Below, in pieces: positions 16,724-24,600 of a DNA stretch of 35,926 nt. Position 1 is the first letter of the stretch. Each line of letters starts with the position of its first letter. Under the pieces are notes generated by a model. That model was not told where the DNA came from. It worked only from the letters and a program-made list of their open reading frames with translations, and did not search any database. The stretch is from positions 1 to 35,926 of the forward strand of contig JAZNAL010000012.1 of NCBI GenBank assembly GCA_045586505.1, given 5' to 3'. Source of the DNA: Flemingiibacterium sp045586505 (GTDB lineage: Bacteria > Bacillota > Clostridia > Oscillospirales > CAG-272). Both the position numbers and the translations under genes were made by a program.

Positions 16724-18211
16724 ATGCCAAGGATCGGTTTTGATAATGATAAATACCTCGAGATGCAGTCGAAGCATATACGCGAACGTATCGCGCAGTT
16801 CGGCGGCAAGCTCTATCTTGAATTCGGCGGCAAGCTGTTCGACGATTTCCACGCATCGCGCGTTCTGCCGGGCTTCCGTCCTGACAGTAAGCTGCAGATG
16901 CTTCTCCAATTAAGAGAGGATGCAGAGATCGTCATCGCGATAAGCGCTGATGACATCGAAAAAAATAAGGTCCGCGGCGACCTTGGCATCACATACGATC
17001 TTGATGTGCTTCGTCTGATCGACGCCTTCGGCAACATTGGTCTGTATGTGGGCAGTGTTGTTCTCACCCGTTTTGACTCCCAGAGCAACGCCGTCAAATT
17101 CGAAAAGAAGCTCCAAAACCTCGGTGTAAAGGTCTACCATCACTATTCCATCGACGGCTACCCCTATAACGTCGAAACCATCGTCAGCGACGATGGCTAC
17201 GGTAAGAACGAGTTTATTGAAACCGAGCGCAGACTCGTGGTCGTCACCGCCCCCGGTCCCGGCAGCGGTAAAATGGCAGTCTGCCTCTCTCAGCTCTATC
17301 ACGAGAGCAAGCGCGGCATAAAAGCGGGCTACGCCAAGTTTGAGACCTTCCCCATCTGGAATCTGCCGCTGAAGCATCCCGTCAATATGGCCTATGAGGC
17401 CGCCACCGCCGATCTGAACGATATCAACATGATCGACCCCTTCCATCTCGAAGCCTACGGCAAGACTGCGGTCAACTACAACCGCGACGTGGAGATCTTC
17501 CCCGTGGTCGACGCCATGTTCAAGCGCATATTCGGCACCTCGCCTTACAAATCGCCTACAGATATGGGCGTAAATATGGTTGGCAACTGCATTGTAGACA
17601 ATGACGCCGTATGTGAGGCATCCTACCGCGAGATCGTGCGGCGTTACTATACAGCCCTGTGTGATCAGAAGGAAAATATGGCTACGGGGGAAACCGTACA
17701 CAAATTGGATCTTCTGATGAAGCAGGCAAACCTTTCACCTGCTGCCAGACCCGTTATCGAGGCGGCAAACAAAAAAGCAGAAGCAACAGGTGCTCCTGCC
17801 GCCGCGCTGGAGCTTCCCGACGGAACGATAGTTACAGGCAAGACCTCATCTCTGCTCGGCGCATCTGCGGCATTACTTCTGAACGCTCTGAAAAAGCTTG
17901 CAGGAATCGAGGATGAGGCACTGCTTATACCGTCATCCATCATCGAACCGGTCCAGCATCTGAAGGTAGGTTATCTCCACAACCGAAATCCCCGACTGCA
18001 CACAGATGAGGTACTGATCGTACTTTCTATATGCGCCGCATCTTCACCGCTTGCGGCAAGATCACTTGAGCAGCTCGATAAGCTTGCCGGCTGTGAAGTG
18101 CACTCGTCCGTGATCCTCACAGAGATCGATGCCAAGACCTTTAAAAAGCTTGGTGTTAATCTTACCTGCGAGCCAAGGTATCAGGTCAAATCCATGTATC
18201 ACGGGAAATAA
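16724..18211 (+). CDS. DUF1846 family protein
   Basis: This 495-residue protein matches DUF1846 in length and in several blocks. The N-terminus reads RIGFDNDKYLEMQSKHIRER, followed by GGKLYLEFGGKLFDD. A central IWNLPLKHPVNMAYEAATADL and the segment GVNMVGNCIVDN also fit. A P-loop-like sequence, GPGSGK (residues 178-183), follows a beta strand (LVVVTA), though the usual Ser/Thr after the lysine is a Met. The C-terminal domain (about 350-495) includes ELPDGTIVTGKTSSLLG. The family is widespread in Firmicutes and structurally known, but its reaction is not established to my knowledge. It is monocistronic with a consensus promoter and a terminator. The ATG follows GGGGTGA. Confidence 0.88.
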   Translation: MPRIGFDNDKYLEMQSKHIRERIAQFGGKLYLEFGGKLFDDFHASRVLPGFRPDSKLQMLLQLREDAEIVIAISADDIEKNKVRGDLGITYDLDVLRLIDAFGNIGLYVGSVVLTRFDSQSNAVKFEKKLQNLGVKVYHHYSIDGYPYNVETIVSDDGYGKNEFIETERRLVVVTAPGPGSGKMAVCLSQLYHESKRGIKAGYAKFETFPIWNLPLKHPVNMAYEAATADLNDINMIDPFHLEAYGKTAVNYNRDVEIFPVVDAMFKRIFGTSPYKSPTDMGVNMVGNCIVDNDAVCEASYREIVRRYYTALCDQKENMATGETVHKLDLLMKQANLSPAARPVIEAANKKAEATGAPAAALELPDGTIVTGKTSSLLGASAALLLNALKKLAGIEDEALLIPSSIIEPVQHLKVGYLHNRNPRLHTDEVLIVLSICAASSPLAARSLEQLDKLAGCEVHSSVILTEIDAKTFKKLGVNLTCEPRYQVKSMYHGK

Positions 18212-18228
18212 GATTAACGAAATAATAT

Positions 18229-18266
18229 ACCCTCCGAGCAATTAAGTTTGCTTCGGAGGGTGTTTT
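18229..18266 (+). terminator. Terminator of the DUF1846 gene
   Basis: The stem 18229-18241 pairs with 18248-18261 with a single bulged T, followed by GTTTTATTG. Confidence 0.85.
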
Positions 18267-18278
18267 ATTGTATATTAA

Positions 18279-18306
18279 AACACCCTCGGCGAATGCCGAG
18301 GGTGTT
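18279..18306 (-). terminator. Terminator of the groES-groEL operon
   Basis: A perfect 12-base-pair stem (18279-18290 with 18295-18306) has a four-base loop. On the minus strand it is followed by TTTAATA. It faces the DUF1846 terminator; the two genes converge. Confidence 0.87.
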
Positions 18307-18331
18307 CCTATATTCACATATATGTGCGTTA

Positions 18332-19966
18332 TCAATACATACCGCCCATACCGCCGCCCATGCCGCCTGCGGGCATTGCGGGTTCGGGCTGCTTTATGTC
18401 AGCAACAACTGCTTCGGTGGTGAGAACGGTTGCCGCAACGCTTGCCGCGTTCTGGAGCGCAGATCTTGTTACCTTGGTGGGGTCAACGATACCGTTCTCC
18501 ATCATATCAACATACTTTTCGTTGTAAGCGTCGAAGCCGTAGCCCTTCTTACCGCTGGACATAATCTTGTCAACGATAATGGAGCCTTCGAAGCCTGCAT
18601 TCTCGGCGATCTGACGTACGGGAGCCTCGAGGGACTTGAGTACGATCTTAACACCGGTCTTTTCGTCACCGTCAACGGTGTCAAGGAGAGTCTTAACGCC
18701 CTCGATAACATTGAGGTAAGCAGTCCCGCCGCCTGCAACGATACCCTCTTCAACAGCCGCCTTGGTAGCGTTGAGAGCATCCTCGATGCGGAGCTTCTTT
18801 TCCTTCATTTCGGTCTCGGTAGCCGCACCAACCTTGATAACCGCTACGCCGCCGGAAAGCTTTGCAAGTCTTTCCTGAAGCTTCTCGCGGTCGAAATCAG
18901 AGGTAGTGGTCTCAATGGCGTTCTTGATCTGAGCGATTCTGGACTTGATATCGTCAGCTTCGCCTGCGCCGCCAACAATGATGGTGTTTTCCTTGTTGAC
19001 CTTAACCTGTCTTGCGCGGCCGAGCTGAGTGAGCTGGGTGTCCTTAAGCTCAAGGCCAAGCTCATCGGAGATAACCTGACCGCCGGTAAGGATAGCGATG
19101 TCGCGGAGCATTTCCTTGCGTCTGTCGCCGAAGCCGGGAGCCTTAACAGCTACGCAGATGAAGGTACCGCGGAGCTTGTTGAGTACGAGAGTAGTAAGAG
19201 CCTCGCCCTCTACGTCCTCAGCAATGATGAGGAGCTTCTTGCCTGCCTGAACGATCTGCTCAAGTACAGGAAGGATTTCCTGAATGTTGGAGATCTTCTT
19301 CTCGGTGATAAGGATGAATGCGTCATCGATAACTGCTTCCATCTTATCTGTGTCGGTTGCCATGTAGGGAGAGAGGTAACCGCGGTCAAACTGCATGCCC
19401 TCAACAACCTCGCAGTAGGTCTCAGCGGACTTAGACTCCTCAACGGTGATAACGCCGTCGGAGGTTACCTTTTCCATAGCGTCTGCGATAAGGTTACCGA
19501 TAACCTCGTCACCGGAGGAAACAGTACCTACACGCGCGATATCAGCGGTACCCTTAACCTTTTCGGAGTTAGCAACAAGACCTGCAACTGCCTTGTCAAC
19601 TGCCTTCTGGATACCCTTGCGGATAACGATAGGGTTAGCACCTGCAGCTACGTTCTTCATGCCCTCGTTGATGAAAGCCTGAGCAAGCAGAGTTGCGGTG
19701 GTGGTACCGTCACCTGCTGCGTCGTTGGTCTTGGTAGCAACCTCGCGAACGAGCTGTGCGCCCATATTTTCAGCCGCATCCTCAAGCTCGATCTCCTTAG
19801 CGATGGTAACACCGTCGTTGGTGATCAGGGGAGCGCCGAACTTCTTGTCGAGCACTACGTTTCTGCCCTTGGGGCCCATAGTAATCTTAACAGTATTAGC
19901 GAGCTTATCAACGCCTGCGAGCAGTGCGTTTCTTGCTTCGATTCCGTAAATGATATTCTTTGCCAT
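18332..19966 (-). CDS. groEL: Chaperonin GroEL (60 kDa)
   Basis: GroEL forms the 14-mer ring complex that folds proteins with ATP and the GroES cap. The 544-residue protein has the usual length. It carries the nucleotide-binding GDGTTTATLLAQ block, KITMGPKGRNVVLD near the N-terminus, and the conserved AVEEGIVAGGGTAYL. It ends with the typical Gly-Met tail (GGMGGGMGGMY). It lies 120 bases after groES, an unusually long gap that contains a structured element. The ribosome-binding site AAAGGA is about 13 bases from the ATG, somewhat far. Confidence 0.98.
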   Translation of the reverse strand: MAKNIIYGIEARNALLAGVDKLANTVKITMGPKGRNVVLDKKFGAPLITNDGVTIAKEIELEDAAENMGAQLVREVATKTNDAAGDGTTTATLLAQAFINEGMKNVAAGANPIVIRKGIQKAVDKAVAGLVANSEKVKGTADIARVGTVSSGDEVIGNLIADAMEKVTSDGVITVEESKSAETYCEVVEGMQFDRGYLSPYMATDTDKMEAVIDDAFILITEKKISNIQEILPVLEQIVQAGKKLLIIAEDVEGEALTTLVLNKLRGTFICVAVKAPGFGDRRKEMLRDIAILTGGQVISDELGLELKDTQLTQLGRARQVKVNKENTIIVGGAGEADDIKSRIAQIKNAIETTTSDFDREKLQERLAKLSGGVAVIKVGAATETEMKEKKLRIEDALNATKAAVEEGIVAGGGTAYLNVIEGVKTLLDTVDGDEKTGVKIVLKSLEAPVRQIAENAGFEGSIIVDKIMSSGKKGYGFDAYNEKYVDMMENGIVDPTKVTRSALQNAASVAATVLTTEAVVADIKQPEPAMPAGGMGGGMGGMY

Positions 19967-20006
19967 ATTAAATACACTATCCTTTCAAAATTATCATTAG
20001 GGGGAC

Positions 20007-20063
20007 AAGTTTTCATCGGTTTGCTTTGCAAACGGGCGGCAACGCCGACCGAGATGAAAACTT
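20007..20063 (-). repeat. Structured inverted-repeat element between groES and groEL
   Basis: An 11-base arm AAGTTTTCATC (20007-20017) is perfectly complementary to GATGAAAACTT (20053-20063). Two further hairpins lie between the arms on the minus strand: CGGC-GTT-GCCG and GTTTGC-AAA-GCAAAC. The transcript could therefore fold as a three-way junction. The 57-base unit looks like a MITE- or REP-like mobile palindrome, or an RNA processing or attenuation site. It is transcribed as part of the groES-groEL mRNA. Confidence 0.6.
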
Positions 20064-20067
20064 AATT

Positions 20068-20085
20068 GCAGCAATTTATTGCTGC
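20068..20085 (-). promoter_or_regulatory. Small hairpin directly after the groES stop
   Basis: GCAGCAA (20068-20074) pairs with TTGCTGC (20079-20085) around a four-base loop, immediately after the groES stop codon. There is no long T tract, so partial attenuation or RNA processing is more likely than full termination. Confidence 0.5.
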
Positions 20086-20086
20086 T

Positions 20087-20371
20087 TTATTCAACAACTG
20101 CGAGGATGTCGCTCTGACGAACTATGATATACTCATTGTTGTCGCACTTAACCTCTGTGCCTGCGTACTTTCCGGTGATGACCTTCTGGCCGACCTCAAC
20201 GGTCATAACGACTTCCTTGCCGTCAACGATTCCGCCGGGACCTACTGCTACAACCTCAGCAACCTGAGGCTTTTCCTTTGCGGTACCCGCAAGGATAATA
20301 CCACTCTTGGTGGTCTCTTCTGCTTCTACCATTTTAACGACAACTCTGTCGCCAAGCGGTTTGATAGTCAT
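20087..20371 (-). CDS. groES: Co-chaperonin GroES (10 kDa)
   Basis: GroES caps the GroEL ring. The 94-residue protein shows the canonical start IKPLGDRVVVKMVEAEE. The mobile loop reads TTKSGIILAGTAKEKPQ, followed by the roof region and GQKVITGKYAGTEVK. The C-terminus includes NEYIIVRQSDILA. It is the first gene of the heat-shock operon, directly downstream of a CIRCE operator, so HrcA control is expected. The start ATG is preceded by an AGGAGGAATTT ribosome-binding site. Confidence 0.98.
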   Translation of the reverse strand: MTIKPLGDRVVVKMVEAEETTKSGIILAGTAKEKPQVAEVVAVGPGGIVDGKEVVMTVEVGQKVITGKYAGTEVKCDNNEYIIVRQSDILAVVE

Positions 20372-20423
20372 GATAAATTCCTCCTGATATTTGAGCCGTC
20401 TTTTGACGTGCTTGATTTCACTT

Positions 20424-20450
20424 TTAGCACTCTTCTGTGTCGAGTGCTAA
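20424..20450. promoter_or_regulatory. CIRCE operator of groESL (HrcA site)
   Basis: TTAGCACTC (20424-20432) and GAGTGCTAA (20442-20450) are separated by exactly nine bases, matching the CIRCE consensus without a mismatch. It lies just downstream of the -10 box, between promoter and groES, the usual repressing position. Confidence 0.97.
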
Positions 20451-20461
20451 CGAACAATTAT

Positions 20462-20490
20462 ATTGTACACCCGAGAAACGCAAAAATCAA
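20462..20490 (-). promoter_or_regulatory. Promoter of the groES-groEL operon
   Basis: On the minus strand TTGATT (20485-20490) and TACAAT (20462-20467) are 17 bases apart. An overlapping TATAAT (20457-20462) is an alternative -10 box. Either places the start of transcription within or next to the CIRCE. Confidence 0.7.
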
Positions 20491-20573
20491 GGCTTTTTTC
20501 TATAGTTTACACTTTCGTTACAACTTATTTCCACAATATATAATAATGCCAAAATCCCCTATTTTGCGCCTTT

Positions 20574-20600
20574 TTATCACGCGCCTGCCGAGAGTGCTAA
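20574..20600. promoter_or_regulatory. Second, imperfect CIRCE-like element
   Basis: GAGTGCTAA (20592-20600) is a perfect CIRCE half. After a nine-base spacer the other half reads TTATCACGC (20574-20582), matching TTAGCACTC at 7 of 9 positions. Spacing and 16 of 18 conserved bases fit HrcA recognition. It lies about 85 bases upstream of the groES -35 box and just before the stem of the esterase terminator. Confidence 0.5.
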
Positions 20601-20603
20601 AAT

Positions 20604-20638
20604 GCTCCCCCAACACCGCCTTGCGGGTTTGGAGGAGC
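20604..20638 (-). terminator. Terminator-like hairpin after the SASA esterase gene
   Basis: GCTCCCCCAA... (from 20604) folds against ...TTTGGAGGAGC (ending 20638), better on the minus strand where G-U pairs help. The minus-strand tail reads ATTTTAG. It lies about 80 bases beyond the esterase stop. A second weak inverted repeat (TTACCG with CGGTAA) is visible between 20648 and 20690. Confidence 0.6.
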
Positions 20639-20716
20639 GCAGTAGTTTTTACCGTATGCGGCGAGTTGTATTTTTCGCTTCGCGGTAATTTATGTTTTTG
20701 CTTTATGTGCGAGTTT

Positions 20717-21463
20717 TCATTTTGTCAGTTCAATATATTTTTCAAAATACCGTTTTCCCAACTCGCGGCAGGATACGGAGTTAAAATGCAAACCGTCGTT
20801 ACGGAGTGTAAGCCCCTCCTGCGACGCTACCGCACAGTGAGGAATCTCCGGCTTTATATCATGCAGGAGTGCGTTAAGCGCCTTCGGATTATCACCGAGC
20901 TCCCAACTTTCGCCAATATTTTCCGAGATCTCACCGAGGATGAGCGGAAGCTCCTCTGCACCAAGCTCCGAGCGCAGTCCGTTTATGGTATTGAGGAACT
21001 TTGCCTTGTAGTCCTCATAATCAAAGCTGTGGCAGTTGCTCTCACCCTGATGCCAGATTATGCCGCCCAGCCTTGCTTTGCGCAAAGCTATTTTGGCGGT
21101 AAATACCGCGTTATCATAAAGTGCCTCGCCGGGCTGCCACTGTTCGATCTTGGTACCACCATGAGCACAGGGTATGAGACCGATTTTTTTGCCCGTATAC
21201 TTTTGCAGTTCATCCGCAAAGCTTGCCGCAAGACTAACGCCGGAAGCAAATCCCGACTTACGGCATTTATCGATATTTATAGGCTCGGCCATGGGCTGCC
21301 ACATTGCCATGCGGAACATGACGCAGTTTTTATTCTCTATAGGCTCAACCTCACCGAAATCGCCTCTGCCCGCCATGTTGGACTGTCCCACCATAAGGAA
21401 GGCGAGTATTTCACCATCTTGTTTTTCGACGGCGCCTTTTATCATCTCTGCTTCTGTTAACAT
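20717..21463 (-). CDS. SASA-domain (sialate O-acetylesterase-like) esterase
   Basis: This 248-residue SGNH-fold protein has the motifs of the SASA / CE6-like carbohydrate esterase family: VGQSNMAGRG with the nucleophile serine, the IIWHQGESN block, and DGLHFNSVS near the C-terminus with the Asp-His pair. Such enzymes remove acetyl groups from sialic acid or plant xylan. No signal peptide is present, so it is probably cytoplasmic and acts on imported sugars. The ATG at 21463 follows GGGGTGATTATT; a TTG at 21484 is a weaker alternative. It stands alone with its own consensus promoter and terminator, so its neighbours give no substrate hint. Confidence 0.85.
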   Translation of the reverse strand: MLTEAEMIKGAVEKQDGEILAFLMVGQSNMAGRGDFGEVEPIENKNCVMFRMAMWQPMAEPINIDKCRKSGFASGVSLAASFADELQKYTGKKIGLIPCAHGGTKIEQWQPGEALYDNAVFTAKIALRKARLGGIIWHQGESNCHSFDYEDYKAKFLNTINGLRSELGAEELPLILGEISENIGESWELGDNPKALNALLHDIKPEIPHCAVASQEGLTLRNDGLHFNSVSCRELGKRYFEKYIELTK

Positions 21464-21501
21464 AATAATCACCCCGGATTTCAAAATTATTTACTCGCCC
21501 T

Positions 21502-21531
21502 ATTATAACACATCATGCATCCATATGTCAA
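21502..21531 (-). promoter_or_regulatory. Promoter of the SASA esterase gene
   Basis: On the minus strand a perfect TTGACA (21526-21531) and a perfect TATAAT (21502-21507) are separated by 18 bases, about 40 bases before the start codon. Confidence 0.8.
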
Positions 21532-21631
21532 TAGCTCCAATGAAATCTTACAGTACCCTGCTTAACCATACCTCCGAGCCGTTCCATATAAGCCACTGCC
21601 ATTCTCCAAGAGCCTTAAAAAAGAATAAATG

Positions 21632-21667
21632 ATCGCCGCAAGTTCCCTCCCGGGAGCTTGCGGCGAT
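21632..21667 (-). terminator. Terminator of the carA-carB-dapF operon
   Basis: A 16-base-pair stem (21632-21647 with 21652-21667, one wobble) has a four-base loop. On the minus strand it is followed after a few bases by a T-rich stretch. It starts 12 bases beyond the fusion gene stop. Confidence 0.85.
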
Positions 21668-21679
21668 ACGCGTTTATTA

Positions 21680-24600
21680 TTAAAGAATTACTTTACCCTC
21701 ATAGATCGTGGTCGCGTCGCCGGAGAGGTAAACCGCCTCGTCGGTATAGCGGATCTTAAGGTCGCCGCCCTTTAACTTGACGGTGATCTCCTCGTTCTTG
21801 GGGCAGTAGCCGTTTTCAACAGCCGCCACGACTGCCGCGCAGGCACCGCTTCCGCAGGCAAAGGTTTCGCCCGAGCCGCGCTCCCATACACGCATTTTGA
21901 GAGTGGTGGGATTCAGCACCTTGACAAACTCAGTGTTGACACGCTCCGGGAACAGAGGATCGTTCTCAAATTTCGGTCCAATAGTCTGAAGATCGATATT
22001 ATCCAGCGCATCCTCAAACTCGTCATTGAATACTACGCAGTGTGGATTACCCATAGATACGCAGGTAATACGGTAACGGTCGCCCGCAACCTGTGTGGGT
22101 ACTCCGATAACATTGCGAAGCGCCAGCTTCACGGGAATGAGGGAGGGATTAAGCTCCGCCTTGCCCATATTTACGGTGACGGTGCTGACCTCGCCGCTGA
22201 CCTTTTCATAAGTGGTCTCGCGGATACCGCTGAGGGTTTCAACGGTTACGACATCCTTGTCGACCATCTTATTATCGACCATATACTTGACAATACAACG
22301 TGCCGCGTTGCCGCACATCTTACCCTCGGTACCGTCGAGATTGAACATACGCATCTTAACATCAGCACACTCGGAGGGGTACATCAGCACAACGCCGTCT
22401 CCGCCGATACCGAAGTGACGGTCTGCCAGGCGGATTGAGAGTCCCTCGGGATTGTCGATCTTCTGATCAAAGCAGTTGAAGTAGATATAGTCATTGCCGC
22501 ACCCCTGCATCTTGGTGAATGCCAGCTCCTCCTTGGAGTCGCGCATGTCATTGATGTCAACAAGCTCGGTGCAGCTCTGAGAATAACGGCTCTTTAAGCA
22601 GTCTGCAATCGCGTTTGCGGTGTCGATTGACGTGAGGCAGGGGATCGCGCGCTCGACCGTCTTACGGCGAATTTTAACGCTGTCACGGGTGGGAATACGT
22701 CCCTTGGCAGAGGTGGAGATAACGTAGTCGATACGTCCCGATTCGATGAGCTTCAGGGTATTGTTCTCACCCTCGTGGATCTTATCCACCACTTTGACCT
22801 TCATACCGTAATCGGCAATGATCTTCGCAGTGCCGCGAGTTGCATACAGTTCGAAGCCGAGGTCATAGAAGCGCTTTGCGGTCTCACCGATCTCCGCCTT
22901 ATCGGAGTCGCGCACGGTGATAAAGATGCCGCCCTGCTTCTTGAGCTTATAGCCTGCTGCAACAAGTCCCTTGAAGAGTGCTTCCTCGCGGGTGCTCGCA
23001 AGACCGAGAACCTCACCGGTGGACTTCATTTCCGGACCGAGGTGGTTATCAACGTTCATAAGCTTCTCAAAGGAGAATACGGGAACCTTGACCGCTACAT
23101 AGGGAGAGGTCTTGTAGAGACCTGTGCCGTAACCCATATCCTTGAGCTTTTCGCCCAGCATACAGCGGGTCGCAAGGTCTACCATAGGAACGCCGGTCAC
23201 CTTACTGATATAAGGGATGGTACGTGAGGAGCGGGGATTTACCTCAATTACATACAGTCTGTGGTCCTGGTTGTTTATAAGATACTGGATATTGACAAGA
23301 CCCATGATCTTAAGCGAGGTGGAAAGATTCTTTGTAACCTGGATGATCTCGGCGCGGAGCTTGTCAGTAATGTTCCAGGAGGGATAAACCGCGATAGAGT
23401 CACCGGAGTGGATACCGGTACGCTCAACGTGCTCCATGATGCCGGGGATGAGAATGTCTTCACCGTCGCAGATCGCGTCGACCTCAAGCTCGATACCCAT
23501 AAGGTATTTGTCGATGAGCACGGGGTTTTCGATATTGTTCGCCAGGATTATCTTCATATACTCCTTGATGTCATCCTCAGTGAACGCGATGATCATGTTC
23601 TGACCGCCGAGTACGTAGGAGGGACGCATGAGTACGGGATAACCGATACGGCTTGCCACGCTGAGCGCTTCCTCTGTAGTCATTACGGTGAAGCCCTCGG
23701 GACGTGCCACGTGATTTGCTTCCAGCAGAGCATCAAAACGCTCTCTGTCCTCTGCCGCATCGATGGAATCCGCGGAGGTACCGAGAATGTTTACGCCATG
23801 CTCGTACATATATTTGGTGAGCTTGATCGCAGTCTGACCGCCGAATGCCACAACAACACCGTAAGGCTTTTCGACCTCGATGATGTTCATAACATCCTCG
23901 GGAGTCAGCGGCTCGAAATAGAGTCTGTCTGCGGTATCAAAGTCAGTGGATACTGTCTCGGGGTTGTTGTTGACAATAACCACATCATATCCCGCCTGCT
24001 TAAGCGACCATACGCAATGTACGGATGCATAGTCGAACTCGATACCCTGACCGATTCTGATAGGTCCGGAACCGAATACAATGACGGTCTTCTTTGCGGG
24101 ATCCTTCTTCTTTTCGATAAACTCCGCCGCTTCGTTTTCATCGTCGTAGGTGGAGTAGAAGTAGGGGGTGTTTGCCGAAAACTCAGCAGCGCAGGTGTCA
24201 ACTACCTTGTAAACTGCGCTCTCATGCATACCTGCGGGAAGCGCCTTGCCGCAAAGCTCCTCGATAAGCTTATCGGGATAACCCAGAACCTTCGCCTCAT
24301 GGTAAAGCTCGCCTGTAAGCTCCTCGGATGCGATTCTGCGCTCCATCTTGATGAGATTCAGGAATTTATTAAGGAACCACTCATCGATCATGGTGATCTC
24401 GTGGATCTTTTCAACAGTAGTGCCACGACGGAGCGCCTCATATACGATAAACAGACGCTCGTCGTCCACGTTGTGGAGTCTTGCTGCTACATCCTCGTCG
24501 GGAAGCTCACGGTATTTCTTGTGGGAGAGGTAATTCATACCGATCTCCACACCTCGTACCGCCTTCATAATCGCCTGCTCGAAGGATGTACCGATAGCCA

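Noticed and set aside
20007..20063. Complete insertion sequence or transposon between groES and groEL
   Set aside because: No transposase frame and only 57 bases; at most a small non-autonomous palindrome.
18248..20065. 605-residue plus-strand frame covering groEL
   Set aside because: It is the reverse complement of groEL codons; groEL itself is certain, and the antisense frame shows no domain.
20066..21460. 464-residue plus-strand frame from groES to the esterase
   Set aside because: It runs antisense across groES, the CIRCE/promoter region and the esterase gene, which all have independent support.
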